A stretch of DNA of 64,000 nt, from contig CALLUD010000026.1 in NCBI GenBank assembly GCA_938011325.1, forward strand, positions 1 to 64,000. The letters run 5' to 3'. The notes under the pieces are model-generated. The model did not search any database, had not been told where the DNA came from, and was given only the letters and a program-made list of their open reading frames with translations. The DNA is from an uncultured Spartobacteria bacterium. GTDB taxonomy: Bacteria > Verrucomicrobiota > Verrucomicrobiia > Chthoniobacterales > JAATET01. Shown piece after piece: positions 34,142 through 42,501 of the stretch. A program made the translations under genes and the position numbers. The first letter of the stretch is position 1, and each line of letters begins with the position of its first letter.

Positions 34142-35854
34142 ATGAAACGCATCCTCTTTGTCTGCACTGGAAACGTCTGTCGAAGCCCAATGGCGGAAGG
34201 GCTCTTCCGCGCAATGACGAAGGATCGCAAGGACCTCGAGATCGCCTCTGCGGGCGTGAGCGCGGGCCGGGGTCAGGCACCCAGCTACGACGCAATCCAG
34301 GTTCTCAAGGAAGAGGAGCAAATCGACATCTCCCACCAGCGCAGCCAGCCGGTCACCGAGGAATTGCTGGAGAAAACCGACTGGATTTTCGCCATGACCC
34401 GTGACCACCGCCGAATGCTGGAGCTGCTTTTCCCGCAGGCCGCCGGCAAGGTGCGCCTGCTGCGGGAGTTCGAGGAGACGCCTCTCGATGTGCCGGATCC
34501 CATTGGCCAGGGCCGCGAGGTGTATGCACGTTGCAAGGACACCATCAAGCGCGCCCTGCCTTCCATTTTGAAATTCATTGACCAACAATCGCCCATGATC
34601 ACCGAATCCTCTGAGACCCTTCCGCACGTCGAGGCTGTCGATCCCGAGATCGCCGACGCCATTCACGCCGAGGCCCGCCGCCAGGCCGAGCACATCGAGC
34701 TCATCGCTTCCGAAAACTACACGAGCCGTGCGGTGATGGAGGCTCAGGGCTCCTGCCTCACAAACAAATACGCCGAGGGATATCCCGGCCGCCGGTGGTA
34801 TGGCGGATGCGAGCATGTCGATGTCGTCGAGTCGCTCGCCATCGAGCGCGCGAAGAAGCTCTTCGGCGCGGAACACGTGAACGTCCAGCCGCACAGCGGC
34901 TCGCAGGCAAACACGGCCGTCTATTTTTCGGTCCTCCAGCCGGGCGACCGGATTCTTACGATGGATCTCGCGCACGGCGGCCATCTCACCCACGGCCACA
35001 AGGCGAATTTCTCCGGCAAGCTCTACGAAGTGCACCACTACGGCGTGAGCCCGGAAACGGGCTGCATCGACTACGATGCCCTCGCGGAACTCGCGAACCA
35101 GGTGAAGCCGCGCATGATCACGGCGGGCGCCTCGGCTTACCCGCGGATCATTGATTTCAAGCGCATGCGCGAGATTGCGGATTCGGTCGGCGCGTATCTC
35201 TTCGTCGACATGGCGCACATCGCGGGGCTCGTCGCCGGCGGCGTCCACCCGAGCCCCGTGCCCTACGCGGATTTCGTCACCACGACCACGCACAAGAGCC
35301 TGCGTGGCCCGCGCGCCGGCCTTATCCTGTGCCGGGAGCAATACGCCAAAAAGGTCGACTCGCTTGTCTTCCCCGGTGTGCAGGGCGGTCCGCTCATGCA
35401 CATCATCGCCGCGAAGGCGGTCTGCCTGCACGAGGCGTTGCAGCCGGCCTTCAAGGAATATGCGCAGCAGATCGTTTCCAACGCGAAGGCCCTCGCCGCA
35501 AGCCTCACACGGCTCGGTTACACGATTTGCTCCGGCGGCACCGACAATCACGTGATGCTCGTTGATTTGCGCCCGCGCGGGATTACCGGTGTCGAGGCAC
35601 AGACCACGCTCGACCAGGCGGCAATCACGGTAAACAAGAACGCGATCCCGTTCGATACCGAGCCGATCAGCAAGACGGGCGGCATTCGCATTGGCACGCC
35701 GGCCATGACGACCCGCGGCATGAAGGAGGAGGAGATGATGGAAATCGCCGACCTCATTCACGCGGCGCTCGAGGCGCGCGGCAATGGGACCGCGCTCGCG
35801 GAAATCCGTCGCCGGGTCACCGCCTTCACCGCGCGGTTCCCCCTGCCCTCGTAG
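34142..35854 (+). CDS. glyA: Low-molecular-weight phosphatase fused to serine hydroxymethyltransferase
   Basis: 570 residues in one uninterrupted frame. Residues 1-150 are a complete low-molecular-weight protein tyrosine phosphatase/arsenate reductase-like domain: P-loop C8-X5-R14 (VCTGNVCRSPMAEG) and the general-acid DPIG motif near 118. From about 152 a complete serine hydroxymethyltransferase follows: ELIASENYTS, YAEGYPGRRWYGGCE, the PLP lysine in TTTTHKSLRGPR near 383, and the C-terminal GIRIGTPAMTTRGM. ATG 34595, in frame at the junction, could start a separate SHMT but has no ribosome-binding site. SHMT makes glycine and 5,10-methylene-THF from serine. Confidence 0.9.
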   Translation: MKRILFVCTGNVCRSPMAEGLFRAMTKDRKDLEIASAGVSAGRGQAPSYDAIQVLKEEEQIDISHQRSQPVTEELLEKTDWIFAMTRDHRRMLELLFPQAAGKVRLLREFEETPLDVPDPIGQGREVYARCKDTIKRALPSILKFIDQQSPMITESSETLPHVEAVDPEIADAIHAEARRQAEHIELIASENYTSRAVMEAQGSCLTNKYAEGYPGRRWYGGCEHVDVVESLAIERAKKLFGAEHVNVQPHSGSQANTAVYFSVLQPGDRILTMDLAHGGHLTHGHKANFSGKLYEVHHYGVSPETGCIDYDALAELANQVKPRMITAGASAYPRIIDFKRMREIADSVGAYLFVDMAHIAGLVAGGVHPSPVPYADFVTTTTHKSLRGPRAGLILCREQYAKKVDSLVFPGVQGGPLMHIIAAKAVCLHEALQPAFKEYAQQIVSNAKALAASLTRLGYTICSGGTDNHVMLVDLRPRGITGVEAQTTLDQAAITVNKNAIPFDTEPISKTGGIRIGTPAMTTRGMKEEEMMEIADLIHAALEARGNGTALAEIRRRVTAFTARFPLPS

Positions 35855-35857
35855 CCG

Positions 35858-36235
35858 TTATTCCAGACCGAGGCGGGCGACGCCCTCCTCGTCGAGGCCC
35901 AGGTAGTGTCCGATCTCGTGGAGGAGCGTGACCCGCACCTCTTCGCGGAAGCGATCTTCGCGTTTCGACGCAAAGTCCCAGAGGTTCCGCACCCACAGCC
36001 GGATTCGCGGCGGGGTCGGGTATTCCGAATAGGAATGCTCCGCCCCCTCGAAAATGCCGAGCCAGTCGCGGCCGATGCCATTCAGCCAATCCTCGTGCGT
36101 AGGCTCGAGTTCGACAAACACCGACACCCGCGAAACCGGCTCGCCAATCTCCGCCGGCAGCTCGTCCAGCGTGTCGGCGACGACCTCCCGCGCCATCTCG
36201 ATCAATCGCTCGTCCAAATTGTCCTTTCGTATCAT
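35858..36235 (-). CDS. Zincin-like metallopeptidase (Zincin_1/DUF1025)
   Basis: 125-residue small cytoplasmic protein with the minimal zincin motif HEIGHYLGLDEE near 109, giving two histidines, the catalytic glutamate and a third acidic ligand. It matches the short metallopeptidase family PF06262. ATG 36235 is preferred because GAGGG lies just upstream; ATG 36274 would run into the lepB start region. It converges with glyA, with 3 bases between the stops, and is divergent from lepB. Confidence 0.83.
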   Translation of the reverse strand: MIRKDNLDERLIEMAREVVADTLDELPAEIGEPVSRVSVFVELEPTHEDWLNGIGRDWLGIFEGAEHSYSEYPTPPRIRLWVRNLWDFASKREDRFREEVRVTLLHEIGHYLGLDEEGVARLGLE

Positions 36236-36263
36236 TCGGCCCTCGGCTAATGGTGCGCACTCC

Positions 36264-37379
36264 ATGTTCTTCACGCCGCGTTATGTCAAGGAAGCCCGCC
36301 ACTATTGCGAGGCGGCCCGTCGCGTCGTTCGGTATCGATTCGACCTTCTCACAAAGGAGGAAGTCGAAAAGATCGAACACCACGTCGCTCTCGTCGAGCG
36401 CGCGGCGAGGCAACGGGATCGGCAGGCGGTTTCCGCACGCATCAAGGAACTCGAGGATGTGGTCGGCAAAATCGCGCCGCCGAGATCCCATGCCGGCATC
36501 CGTGAAAACGTGGAGGTGCTGCTCGTCGCGATCGTGATCGCCGCCGGAGTGCGCGCGTATCTCGTCGAGCCTTTCAAGATCCCCACCGGCTCCATGCAGC
36601 CGACGCTTTACGGGCTCACCGGCAAGGTTCTGCGCCAGGACCAGCCGCTGCCCAATCCGTTGGCTCGCGCGTTCGACTTCGTTGTCCGCGGACGCACGTT
36701 CCTCAACGTCGTGGCCAAGGAGGACGACCAGGTCGTCGCGATGGAGGAACGCTCGGTCCTCAATTACTTCACGTTTACCGACATCCACGGCCTCCGCAGC
36801 AAATACACCGTGTTTGCGCCCATGGCGATCGTCGAGCGGACCTTCGGCATCAGGCCGGGCGTCAGGCTCAAAAAAGGAAAGCCGATCGTGCGGGGCTACG
36901 TGGACAACGGGGATTTCGTTCTCGTCAACAAGCTGGCCTACAACTTCGCGTTCCCCCATCGCGGCGATGTCTTCGTTTTCAAGACAACCGGCATTCACGG
37001 CATCGAGAGTGCGCCGGGCTTTCCGAGAAACATGGGCTCGCAGCACTACATCAAGCGGCTTGCCGGCCTGCCGGGTGATGAGTTGCGCATCGATCCGCCG
37101 AATCTCTACGTGAACGGCAAGCTGGCCGAGGAAAAGGTTTTCCAACGCGTGATGGCCTCGAAGGACGGCTACAGCGGTTATTCAAATGGCCAGGGGGCTT
37201 ATCTGGACGAACCTTCCATCACGTTTACGGTTCCTCCCGACTGCTTCTTTGCGCTGGGTGACAACAGCAGCAACTCCGCCGACAGCCGCTATTGGGGCAT
37301 CGTTCCGGAGCGCAACGTCACCGGCAAGGCGTTTGTCGTGTTCTGGCCGTTCACGAAGCGCTGGGGCTTCATCGAGTAG
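36264..37379 (+). CDS. lepB: Signal peptidase I
   Basis: 371-residue membrane serine protease removing signal peptides. The N-terminal 80 residues are helical and charged, one membrane helix lies at about 82-100 (VLLVAIVIAAGVRAYLV), and the catalytic serine sits in PTGSMQPTL near 110. The catalytic lysine is in HYIKRLAGLPGDELRI near 262, and the GDNSSNSADSRYWG box near 332. About 150 residues separate the serine and lysine boxes, much more than usual. The extra segment (roughly 120-250) looks like an enlarged cap domain. It is needed for the many secreted proteins in the window. Confidence 0.92.
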   Translation: MFFTPRYVKEARHYCEAARRVVRYRFDLLTKEEVEKIEHHVALVERAARQRDRQAVSARIKELEDVVGKIAPPRSHAGIRENVEVLLVAIVIAAGVRAYLVEPFKIPTGSMQPTLYGLTGKVLRQDQPLPNPLARAFDFVVRGRTFLNVVAKEDDQVVAMEERSVLNYFTFTDIHGLRSKYTVFAPMAIVERTFGIRPGVRLKKGKPIVRGYVDNGDFVLVNKLAYNFAFPHRGDVFVFKTTGIHGIESAPGFPRNMGSQHYIKRLAGLPGDELRIDPPNLYVNGKLAEEKVFQRVMASKDGYSGYSNGQGAYLDEPSITFTVPPDCFFALGDNSSNSADSRYWGIVPERNVTGKAFVVFWPFTKRWGFIE

Positions 37380-37421
37380 CTCGCAACAGCGGACACCGAA
37401 CGGTATTTTGCCCCCCAAACA

Positions 37422-40106
37422 ATGACGGACTCCGTCAATTTTCTTTGGGTGCTCGCCAGCGCGGCGCTGGTCATGTGCATGCAGATCGGCTTCTGCATGC
37501 TCGAGGCCGGTCTCGTTCGATCGAAGAACTCGATCAACGTCGCGATCAAGAATCTGTGCGACTTCTGCGTCGCGGCGATTCTGTTTTGGGTGTCCGGATT
37601 CGCGCTGATGTTCGGGAACTCCCCGACGGGCTGGGTCGGCATCTCGGATTTTTTCCTGGAATCCGTCACAGCCCCCAGTGCTCTCGTCTTTTTCATCTTT
37701 CAGCTCATGTTCTGCGCCACGTCGGCGACGATCGTCTCCGGTGCCGTGGCCGAGCGCATGAGCTTCGCCTCGTATCTCATTGTTACGGCGGTCGTGTCGG
37801 GTCTTCTTTACCCGATCGCCGGAGGATGGGCGTGGAACCAGAACGGCTGGCTTCACCAGCTCGGCTTTCGGGATTTTGCGGGCTCGACGGTCGTTCACGG
37901 CGTGGGCGGATGGGTCGCGCTCGCATCGGTGATCATTCTGGGACCGCGCATCGGGCGGTTTGACATCAAGCACTCGCTCGCGAGTTCACACAGCCTCGTA
38001 ATCTCCACGATCGGCGTGCTCGTGCTCTTCGTGAGCTGGTTTGGATTCAACGGCGGAAGCACGTTCGCGTTGACCGACGCCGTTCCCGGCATCCTGCTCA
38101 ACACGGTGCTCGGTGGCGCGGCGGGGTTTATCGGTGCGTTGGTGTCGGTCTGGCCTCACAAGAAACTTCCCGAGCTTCCCCCGGCGCTGAACGGCTGCGT
38201 AGGCGGTCTGGTGGCGATCACCGCCGGCTGCCAGGCCATGTCACCCGCATCCGCGCTGCTGGTGGGATTCATCGGCGGCGTGCTGTCCTATCTCACAGTG
38301 CTCGCGCTCGAAGCACTGCGCATCGACGATGTGGTCGGAGCTTCCGCCGCCCACGGCGTGCCCGGCGTCTGGGGCACGCTGGCAGTCGCCATCTTTGGCA
38401 ATCTCGAGGTGCTCGATACGGGACTCGGACGCTGGGAGCAGCTCGGCATTCAACTTCTTGGCGTGAGCGTGTTTTTCGCCTGGGCATTCGGCGTGGGCTG
38501 GGCGGTGCTTTTTGCGATCAACAAACTCCATCCCCTGCGGGTGGACGCGGATCTAGAGCTCGTCGGATTGAATGTCTCCGAGCATGGCGCCAGCACCGAG
38601 ATCATCGACCTGCTCAACGAAATGGCGCACCACAGCTACAAGGGCGAATTCACCGAGCGGGTGTCGTTCGAGCCGTTCACGGAGGTGGGCCAGATCGCAA
38701 CGCAATACAACCGGGTGATCGACAAGGTTGTCGCGGAGATGGAAATGCGGGAATCGATCGCCCGTCATTTGCAGCGGGCCCGCGACGAATCGGAAAACGC
38801 GAATCGAAAAATCTTCAGCAGCCTGCAATACGCCCGTCGCATCCAGCACGCGATCCTCCCCTCGCCGCGGCAGTTGCAGGAAACCCTCGGCGACCATTTC
38901 GTCCTCTACGAACCGCGCGACATTGTCTCCGGCGACTTCTACTGGTGCGCGACGGTCGGCACGAAGCGGATCTGCGCGGTGGTCGATTGCACGGGCCACG
39001 GCGTGCCGGGAGCGTTCATGTCGATGATCGGCTACCTGCTGCTCGAACACACGATCGTCGAGGAGCAAATGCTCGAGCCGGCGGAGATTTTGTCGGCGAT
39101 TCATCAGCGCGTCCGCCAGGCACTCGGGCAGAACTCCGACGAGGGAGCCGGAAACCGCGATGGCATGGAGATCGCGCTCATCCGGATCGATTGCGACGAG
39201 GTGATCTTCGCCGGGGCAAACCGCCCCCTTTGGTGGTTCATCCCGACCACGGGCGAGCCGGAGTTTGGCGAGATCGGAGGGGATCACCACGGGATTGGCG
39301 GCGGAGCGCTCGAGCCGGAAATGATCGAGTTCACCCAGCACCGGATCCCCCGTCATCCCCAGCTGGCGCTCTATCTGCAAACCGACGGCCTCCTCCAGCA
39401 GCCGAACCACTTGCGCGCGATCTACGATCGCCGCCGCCTTCGCGAGTTGCTCAGCTCGCTGCAGACCACCCCGATTTCCCAGCAGGCGCGGCACGTCTCG
39501 GCATCGCTGCAGAATTTTCGCGGCGGCGCGAAGCAGCGGGATGATATCACGCTCATCGGACTACAGCCGTTCTCGCTCCCCGAGCCGGAGGTTCCGCCAT
39601 CCGCGGTCAATGGGACGGAATACGGCGACGAGCTCTTCCGGCTCGAAGGGCCAATGACCTCCCGGGCGATCGCCGACGCGGGAAGAATCCTCCGCGAGCG
39701 AAGCAACCTCACCATGCAGTCCCGGCTCGCGTTGTTCGGCCTGTTCGTGGAAATGGCGCAAAACATTGCCCGGCATTCCGCGGAACGTGCCGATGGGGTC
39801 GGAGTTGGCACGATTTTCGCGAGGATCGAGGAAAACTACATCGCAATCGGGGCCTCAAACCTCGTGAACGCCGCCCGGGCGGAAGCTCTGCGCGCCGAGT
39901 TCGACCGCCTGCGGGCGCTCGATCCGGCCCAACTTCGCGCCCTCTACATGGAGCGCCTCCATCAGGGAACCTCCGAGGCGGGCAGTTCCGGGCTTGGCCT
40001 CATTGATCTCTCGCGTAAGTCGAAAATCTTCCCCGAGATTTCTCTGAAGGAGCGCGGACCCGATAAATTCTTATTTTCAATGACCGTGCGGGTGCCCCAC
40101 AATTAA
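37422..40106 (+). CDS. Ammonium transporter fused to PP2C phosphatase and SiaB-like kinase
   Basis: 894 residues. 1-400: an Amt/Rh ammonium channel with conduction-pore histidines in STVVHGVGGW and AAHGVPGVWGT. 400-480: a HAMP-like piece and coiled coil (LQYARRIQHAILPSP). 490-710: a SpoIIE/SiaA-type PP2C phosphatase with metal aspartates in SGDFYW (about 503), VVDCTGHGVPGAF (about 520), QTDGL (about 652) and DDITLIG (about 706). 720-894: a SiaB/DUF6272-type HATPase-like kinase with EMAQNIARHS (about 776) and SSGLGLIDLSRKS (about 855). All catalytic motifs look intact. The gene is followed after 4 bases by siaC. I infer an ammonium-responsive switch acting on SiaC phosphorylation. Confidence 0.9.
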   Translation: MTDSVNFLWVLASAALVMCMQIGFCMLEAGLVRSKNSINVAIKNLCDFCVAAILFWVSGFALMFGNSPTGWVGISDFFLESVTAPSALVFFIFQLMFCATSATIVSGAVAERMSFASYLIVTAVVSGLLYPIAGGWAWNQNGWLHQLGFRDFAGSTVVHGVGGWVALASVIILGPRIGRFDIKHSLASSHSLVISTIGVLVLFVSWFGFNGGSTFALTDAVPGILLNTVLGGAAGFIGALVSVWPHKKLPELPPALNGCVGGLVAITAGCQAMSPASALLVGFIGGVLSYLTVLALEALRIDDVVGASAAHGVPGVWGTLAVAIFGNLEVLDTGLGRWEQLGIQLLGVSVFFAWAFGVGWAVLFAINKLHPLRVDADLELVGLNVSEHGASTEIIDLLNEMAHHSYKGEFTERVSFEPFTEVGQIATQYNRVIDKVVAEMEMRESIARHLQRARDESENANRKIFSSLQYARRIQHAILPSPRQLQETLGDHFVLYEPRDIVSGDFYWCATVGTKRICAVVDCTGHGVPGAFMSMIGYLLLEHTIVEEQMLEPAEILSAIHQRVRQALGQNSDEGAGNRDGMEIALIRIDCDEVIFAGANRPLWWFIPTTGEPEFGEIGGDHHGIGGGALEPEMIEFTQHRIPRHPQLALYLQTDGLLQQPNHLRAIYDRRRLRELLSSLQTTPISQQARHVSASLQNFRGGAKQRDDITLIGLQPFSLPEPEVPPSAVNGTEYGDELFRLEGPMTSRAIADAGRILRERSNLTMQSRLALFGLFVEMAQNIARHSAERADGVGVGTIFARIEENYIAIGASNLVNAARAEALRAEFDRLRALDPAQLRALYMERLHQGTSEAGSSGLGLIDLSRKSKIFPEISLKERGPDKFLFSMTVRVPHN

Positions 40107-40110
40107 CGGG

Positions 40111-40494
40111 ATGTCGATGGAGTGGCTAATTCCAGCCAGCGAAAGCACGCCTCAGGTGCATTATGCACCGGAAACGGGGACTCTCTCGCTCGAAGGCGAG
40201 TCCTATCCGGAGGACGTCGCGGAGTTTTTTGGGCAGGTAAAACGCTGGATCGACGGGAATTTCCAGCCCGGCGGTGATTATCGGGTGAGTCTGAAGCTTT
40301 GGTATCTCAATACGGGGTCGACGAAGTCGCTCCTCGACATCCTTCGCCTTCTCGCCGCGAAAGTGGACGCCGGTGCGCGGGTGACCGTCGAGTGGCATTA
40401 CATCGCCGATCTCGAGCTCATGCGCGAAGCGGGTGAGGAACTCCTCGAAGGGTGCCGGGTTCCGTGGAAGATCGTGCCCGTCGAACCCGAGTGA
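40111..40494 (+). CDS. siaC: SiaC-family regulatory phosphoprotein (DUF1987)
   Basis: 127 residues. The DUF1987/SiaC core is visible: PQVHYAPETGTLSLEGESYPED at the N-terminus and LKLWYLNTGSTKSLLDILRLL at 61-81. Thr68 lies in NTGSTKS, the position phosphorylated by SiaB in the Pseudomonas SiaABCD system (established for that homologue). It lies between the Amt-phosphatase-kinase fusion (4 bases upstream) and a histidine kinase (one-base TGATG overlap). No SiaD-like diguanylate cyclase is present, so the target of SiaC may be the downstream histidine kinase (inference). Confidence 0.87.
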   Translation: MSMEWLIPASESTPQVHYAPETGTLSLEGESYPEDVAEFFGQVKRWIDGNFQPGGDYRVSLKLWYLNTGSTKSLLDILRLLAAKVDAGARVTVEWHYIADLELMREAGEELLEGCRVPWKIVPVEPE

Positions 40495-41486
40495 TGCGCG
40501 CCACGATGTCTCCCCCTGCCCAACTATTTGCGGAGGAAAAGCACCTGCTTTCCGTGCTGGAGAGCGTGGAGACCGAGGGCGGCTCGGCGCGGGTAAAAAC
40601 GGAGCAACTGGAGACCCTGCGGAGGAATCACGAGCTGGTATTGCAGACGCTGGCGCGGGTCACACGGGTCAGCGACATCACGCAGCGCCAGTTGATCAAC
40701 GAGCGCGGCAAAATGCGCTCCGAGCTTGCCGCGATGCTCGAGGAGGTCTCGCGACTCCATGCGCGAGCCGCCGAGCAGGATGACGTGCTCGCGCTCGCCG
40801 CGCACGATTTGCGCAGTCCCGTGGCGACGATCGACGGCCTGGCCGAGGCCATCGAGGCGTTGCTGCCGGTGGACAGTGATCCGGAGATTCGCGAAATGCT
40901 CAGCGAGATCCGGAATATCGCCGACACCTCCAGCGCACTGATTGCGAGTTTGATGGAGGCCTATCGCGCCGCGAACGGGCACCTCGGCGGATCACCGTCC
41001 GTCACCGACGTCGATGCCCTGCGAGCCGTGATCGACTCGAGCTGGCATGCGGCGGCGGAATTGAAAGGAATTTCGCTTTTCCACAGTGGATCCGCCACCA
41101 GCGAGCCCTTCCTCCTCGACGTGCATCTCTTCCGCCGCATTGTCGGCAACCTCGTCTCGAATGCGGTGAAATACTCACCGAGCGGCAGGGCGGTTGAAAT
41201 TCACCTCGAATACACCGACGGGCGGTTGATCCTGGAGGTCCGCGACGAGGGCATCGGAATCTCCGAGAGCGACCAGAAGCGTTTATTTCAGCGCTTCAGC
41301 GGAATCACGAACCGTCCGACCGCAAACGAGCCTTCCGAAGGTGTCGGCCTCGCCCTTGTGCAACGACTTCTCGAGACGATGGGCGGGACCATTTCCTATC
41401 GCCGTCGTGAGCCGGTGGGGTCCATTTTCCGCGTGGAAATTCCCTGCGCTCCCGCGGAACTGCCGGAGGAAGCGGCAAACGCCTAA
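40494..41486 (+). CDS. Soluble sensor histidine kinase
   Basis: 330 residues with no membrane span. The N-terminal 95 residues are coiled coil (EKHLLSVLESVETEG then LRRNHELVLQTLARV). The phosphoacceptor histidine is in LAAHDLRSPVATID near 103, and the ATPase boxes are NLVSNAVKYSPSG, DEGIGIS and EGVGLALVQ. No input domain is recognisable, so the signal must come from a partner. Its translational coupling to siaC makes SiaC the best candidate. No response regulator is encoded nearby. Starts at ATG 40494 inside the siaC stop codon. Confidence 0.88.
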   Translation: MRATMSPPAQLFAEEKHLLSVLESVETEGGSARVKTEQLETLRRNHELVLQTLARVTRVSDITQRQLINERGKMRSELAAMLEEVSRLHARAAEQDDVLALAAHDLRSPVATIDGLAEAIEALLPVDSDPEIREMLSEIRNIADTSSALIASLMEAYRAANGHLGGSPSVTDVDALRAVIDSSWHAAAELKGISLFHSGSATSEPFLLDVHLFRRIVGNLVSNAVKYSPSGRAVEIHLEYTDGRLILEVRDEGIGISESDQKRLFQRFSGITNRPTANEPSEGVGLALVQRLLETMGGTISYRRREPVGSIFRVEIPCAPAELPEEAANA

Positions 41487-41737
41487 TGCGGCTGCGGCGG
41501 GTGCTCCGCGCAATGAATTTCGAAAACGTCGACCGAGTCGTCGGTCGCGAACGCGTAGTTCTCCTGCCCGCGCTCGAATTTGATAAACGAGCCGTTCTCG
41601 CCGGGTGACTCCGCCAGATCGCGCAGGAGTTCCGCGAGATGACGCAGGCCCTCGGGGCTGCCGGTGATGTAAACGGCCTGTTTTCCGGAGTGGGTCGATC
41701 CGGAAAGAATGCGCACGGTTTGGGTCGTTCCAGTCAT
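41483..41737 (-). CDS. Small hypothetical protein
   Basis: 84 residues, acidic. A central helix (GSPEGLRHLAELLRDLAESP) and a following strand ending HCAEHPPQ are visible. The SPEGLRxLAxLL pattern recalls the Imm32 immunity-protein family, but no toxin gene is nearby and the match is weak. It converges with the histidine kinase, and the two reading frames overlap by 4 bases. Confidence 0.5.
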   Translation of the reverse strand: MTGTTQTVRILSGSTHSGKQAVYITGSPEGLRHLAELLRDLAESPGENGSFIKFERGQENYAFATDDSVDVFEIHCAEHPPQPH

Positions 41738-41785
41738 ATCAGGGGTTCGTCTGTGGTTTGGGTCATGGTTCCCCCGCCGCCGCTT

Positions 41786-42415
41786 TCAGGTCACGATCTC
41801 GAAGATACACTCGTAGAGCCCCGCTGTCACCGTCGCCTGCCGCCGCACCCTGCCGCCAACGACCTTTTCGATCATCTCGCGCTCCATGTTTTCCGCTTCG
41901 GGAAAGGCCTCGAAGAGTTCGAGAATCGGACTGTGCCGCTCGATGATTCGCAACGGCGGTCCCTCCTCCACGGTGGAGAGGCATCCCTCGCGATCCCGGT
42001 GGCGGGCCAGCCATTTCGCACGCTCGACCGGCGTGTCTCCTCTCACCCGTCTCAGGTAGCCGTCGGTGCGGTTGCGAAAATGAATGAAGAGCAATTTTCC
42101 CGGCGTCGTGGGACCGAAAAGCGAGCGCGAGGCCTTGAGCACGTCGAGGAGCATTTCGTTCGACTGCACGGGAAACAGCTCGTGCGCCTTTCTGCTGAGT
42201 CGGTAGATGATTTCCGGGCGACCGACCGGCTTCGGATTTCTCCACGTCACGAGATACCCGGCCCGCTCGAGTTCGATGCAGTGCTGCTTCACGCCCATGT
42301 AGCTCATCCCGAGCCGGCGTGAGAGTTCCTTCACCGGCAGTCCACCGGAACGTTTGAGTTCATGAACCACGGCGAGCCGCTGGGAGCGGCCGATTTCGAG
42401 GAGAAGTCGATTCAC
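41786..42415 (-). CDS. Winged-helix transcriptional regulator
   Basis: 209 residues. An N-terminal winged helix (about 1-75) has LPVKELSRRLGMSYMGVKQHCIELERAGYL as helix-turn-helix and RNPKPVGRPEIIYRLS as the wing, the layout of ArsR/SufR-type repressors. The C-terminal effector part has only scattered cysteines, so an iron-sulfur sensor of the SufR type is not supported. Target unknown; it stands alone between two minus-strand genes. Confidence 0.72.
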   Translation of the reverse strand: MNRLLLEIGRSQRLAVVHELKRSGGLPVKELSRRLGMSYMGVKQHCIELERAGYLVTWRNPKPVGRPEIIYRLSRKAHELFPVQSNEMLLDVLKASRSLFGPTTPGKLLFIHFRNRTDGYLRRVRGDTPVERAKWLARHRDREGCLSTVEEGPPLRIIERHSPILELFEAFPEAENMEREMIEKVVGGRVRRQATVTAGLYECIFEIVT

Positions 42416-42501
42416 GGGACAACACCTGCTTAGCCGTTGTCGGCGAGGTTTGCGAGCACATGAATCGCCCTTGCGATCAAATTCGGCCGCGAAATCAGGA
42501 A

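Noticed and set aside
41786..42415. Regulator as an iron-sulfur-sensing SufR
   Set aside because: The C-terminal part lacks the cluster-binding cysteine array, and no suf genes are near.
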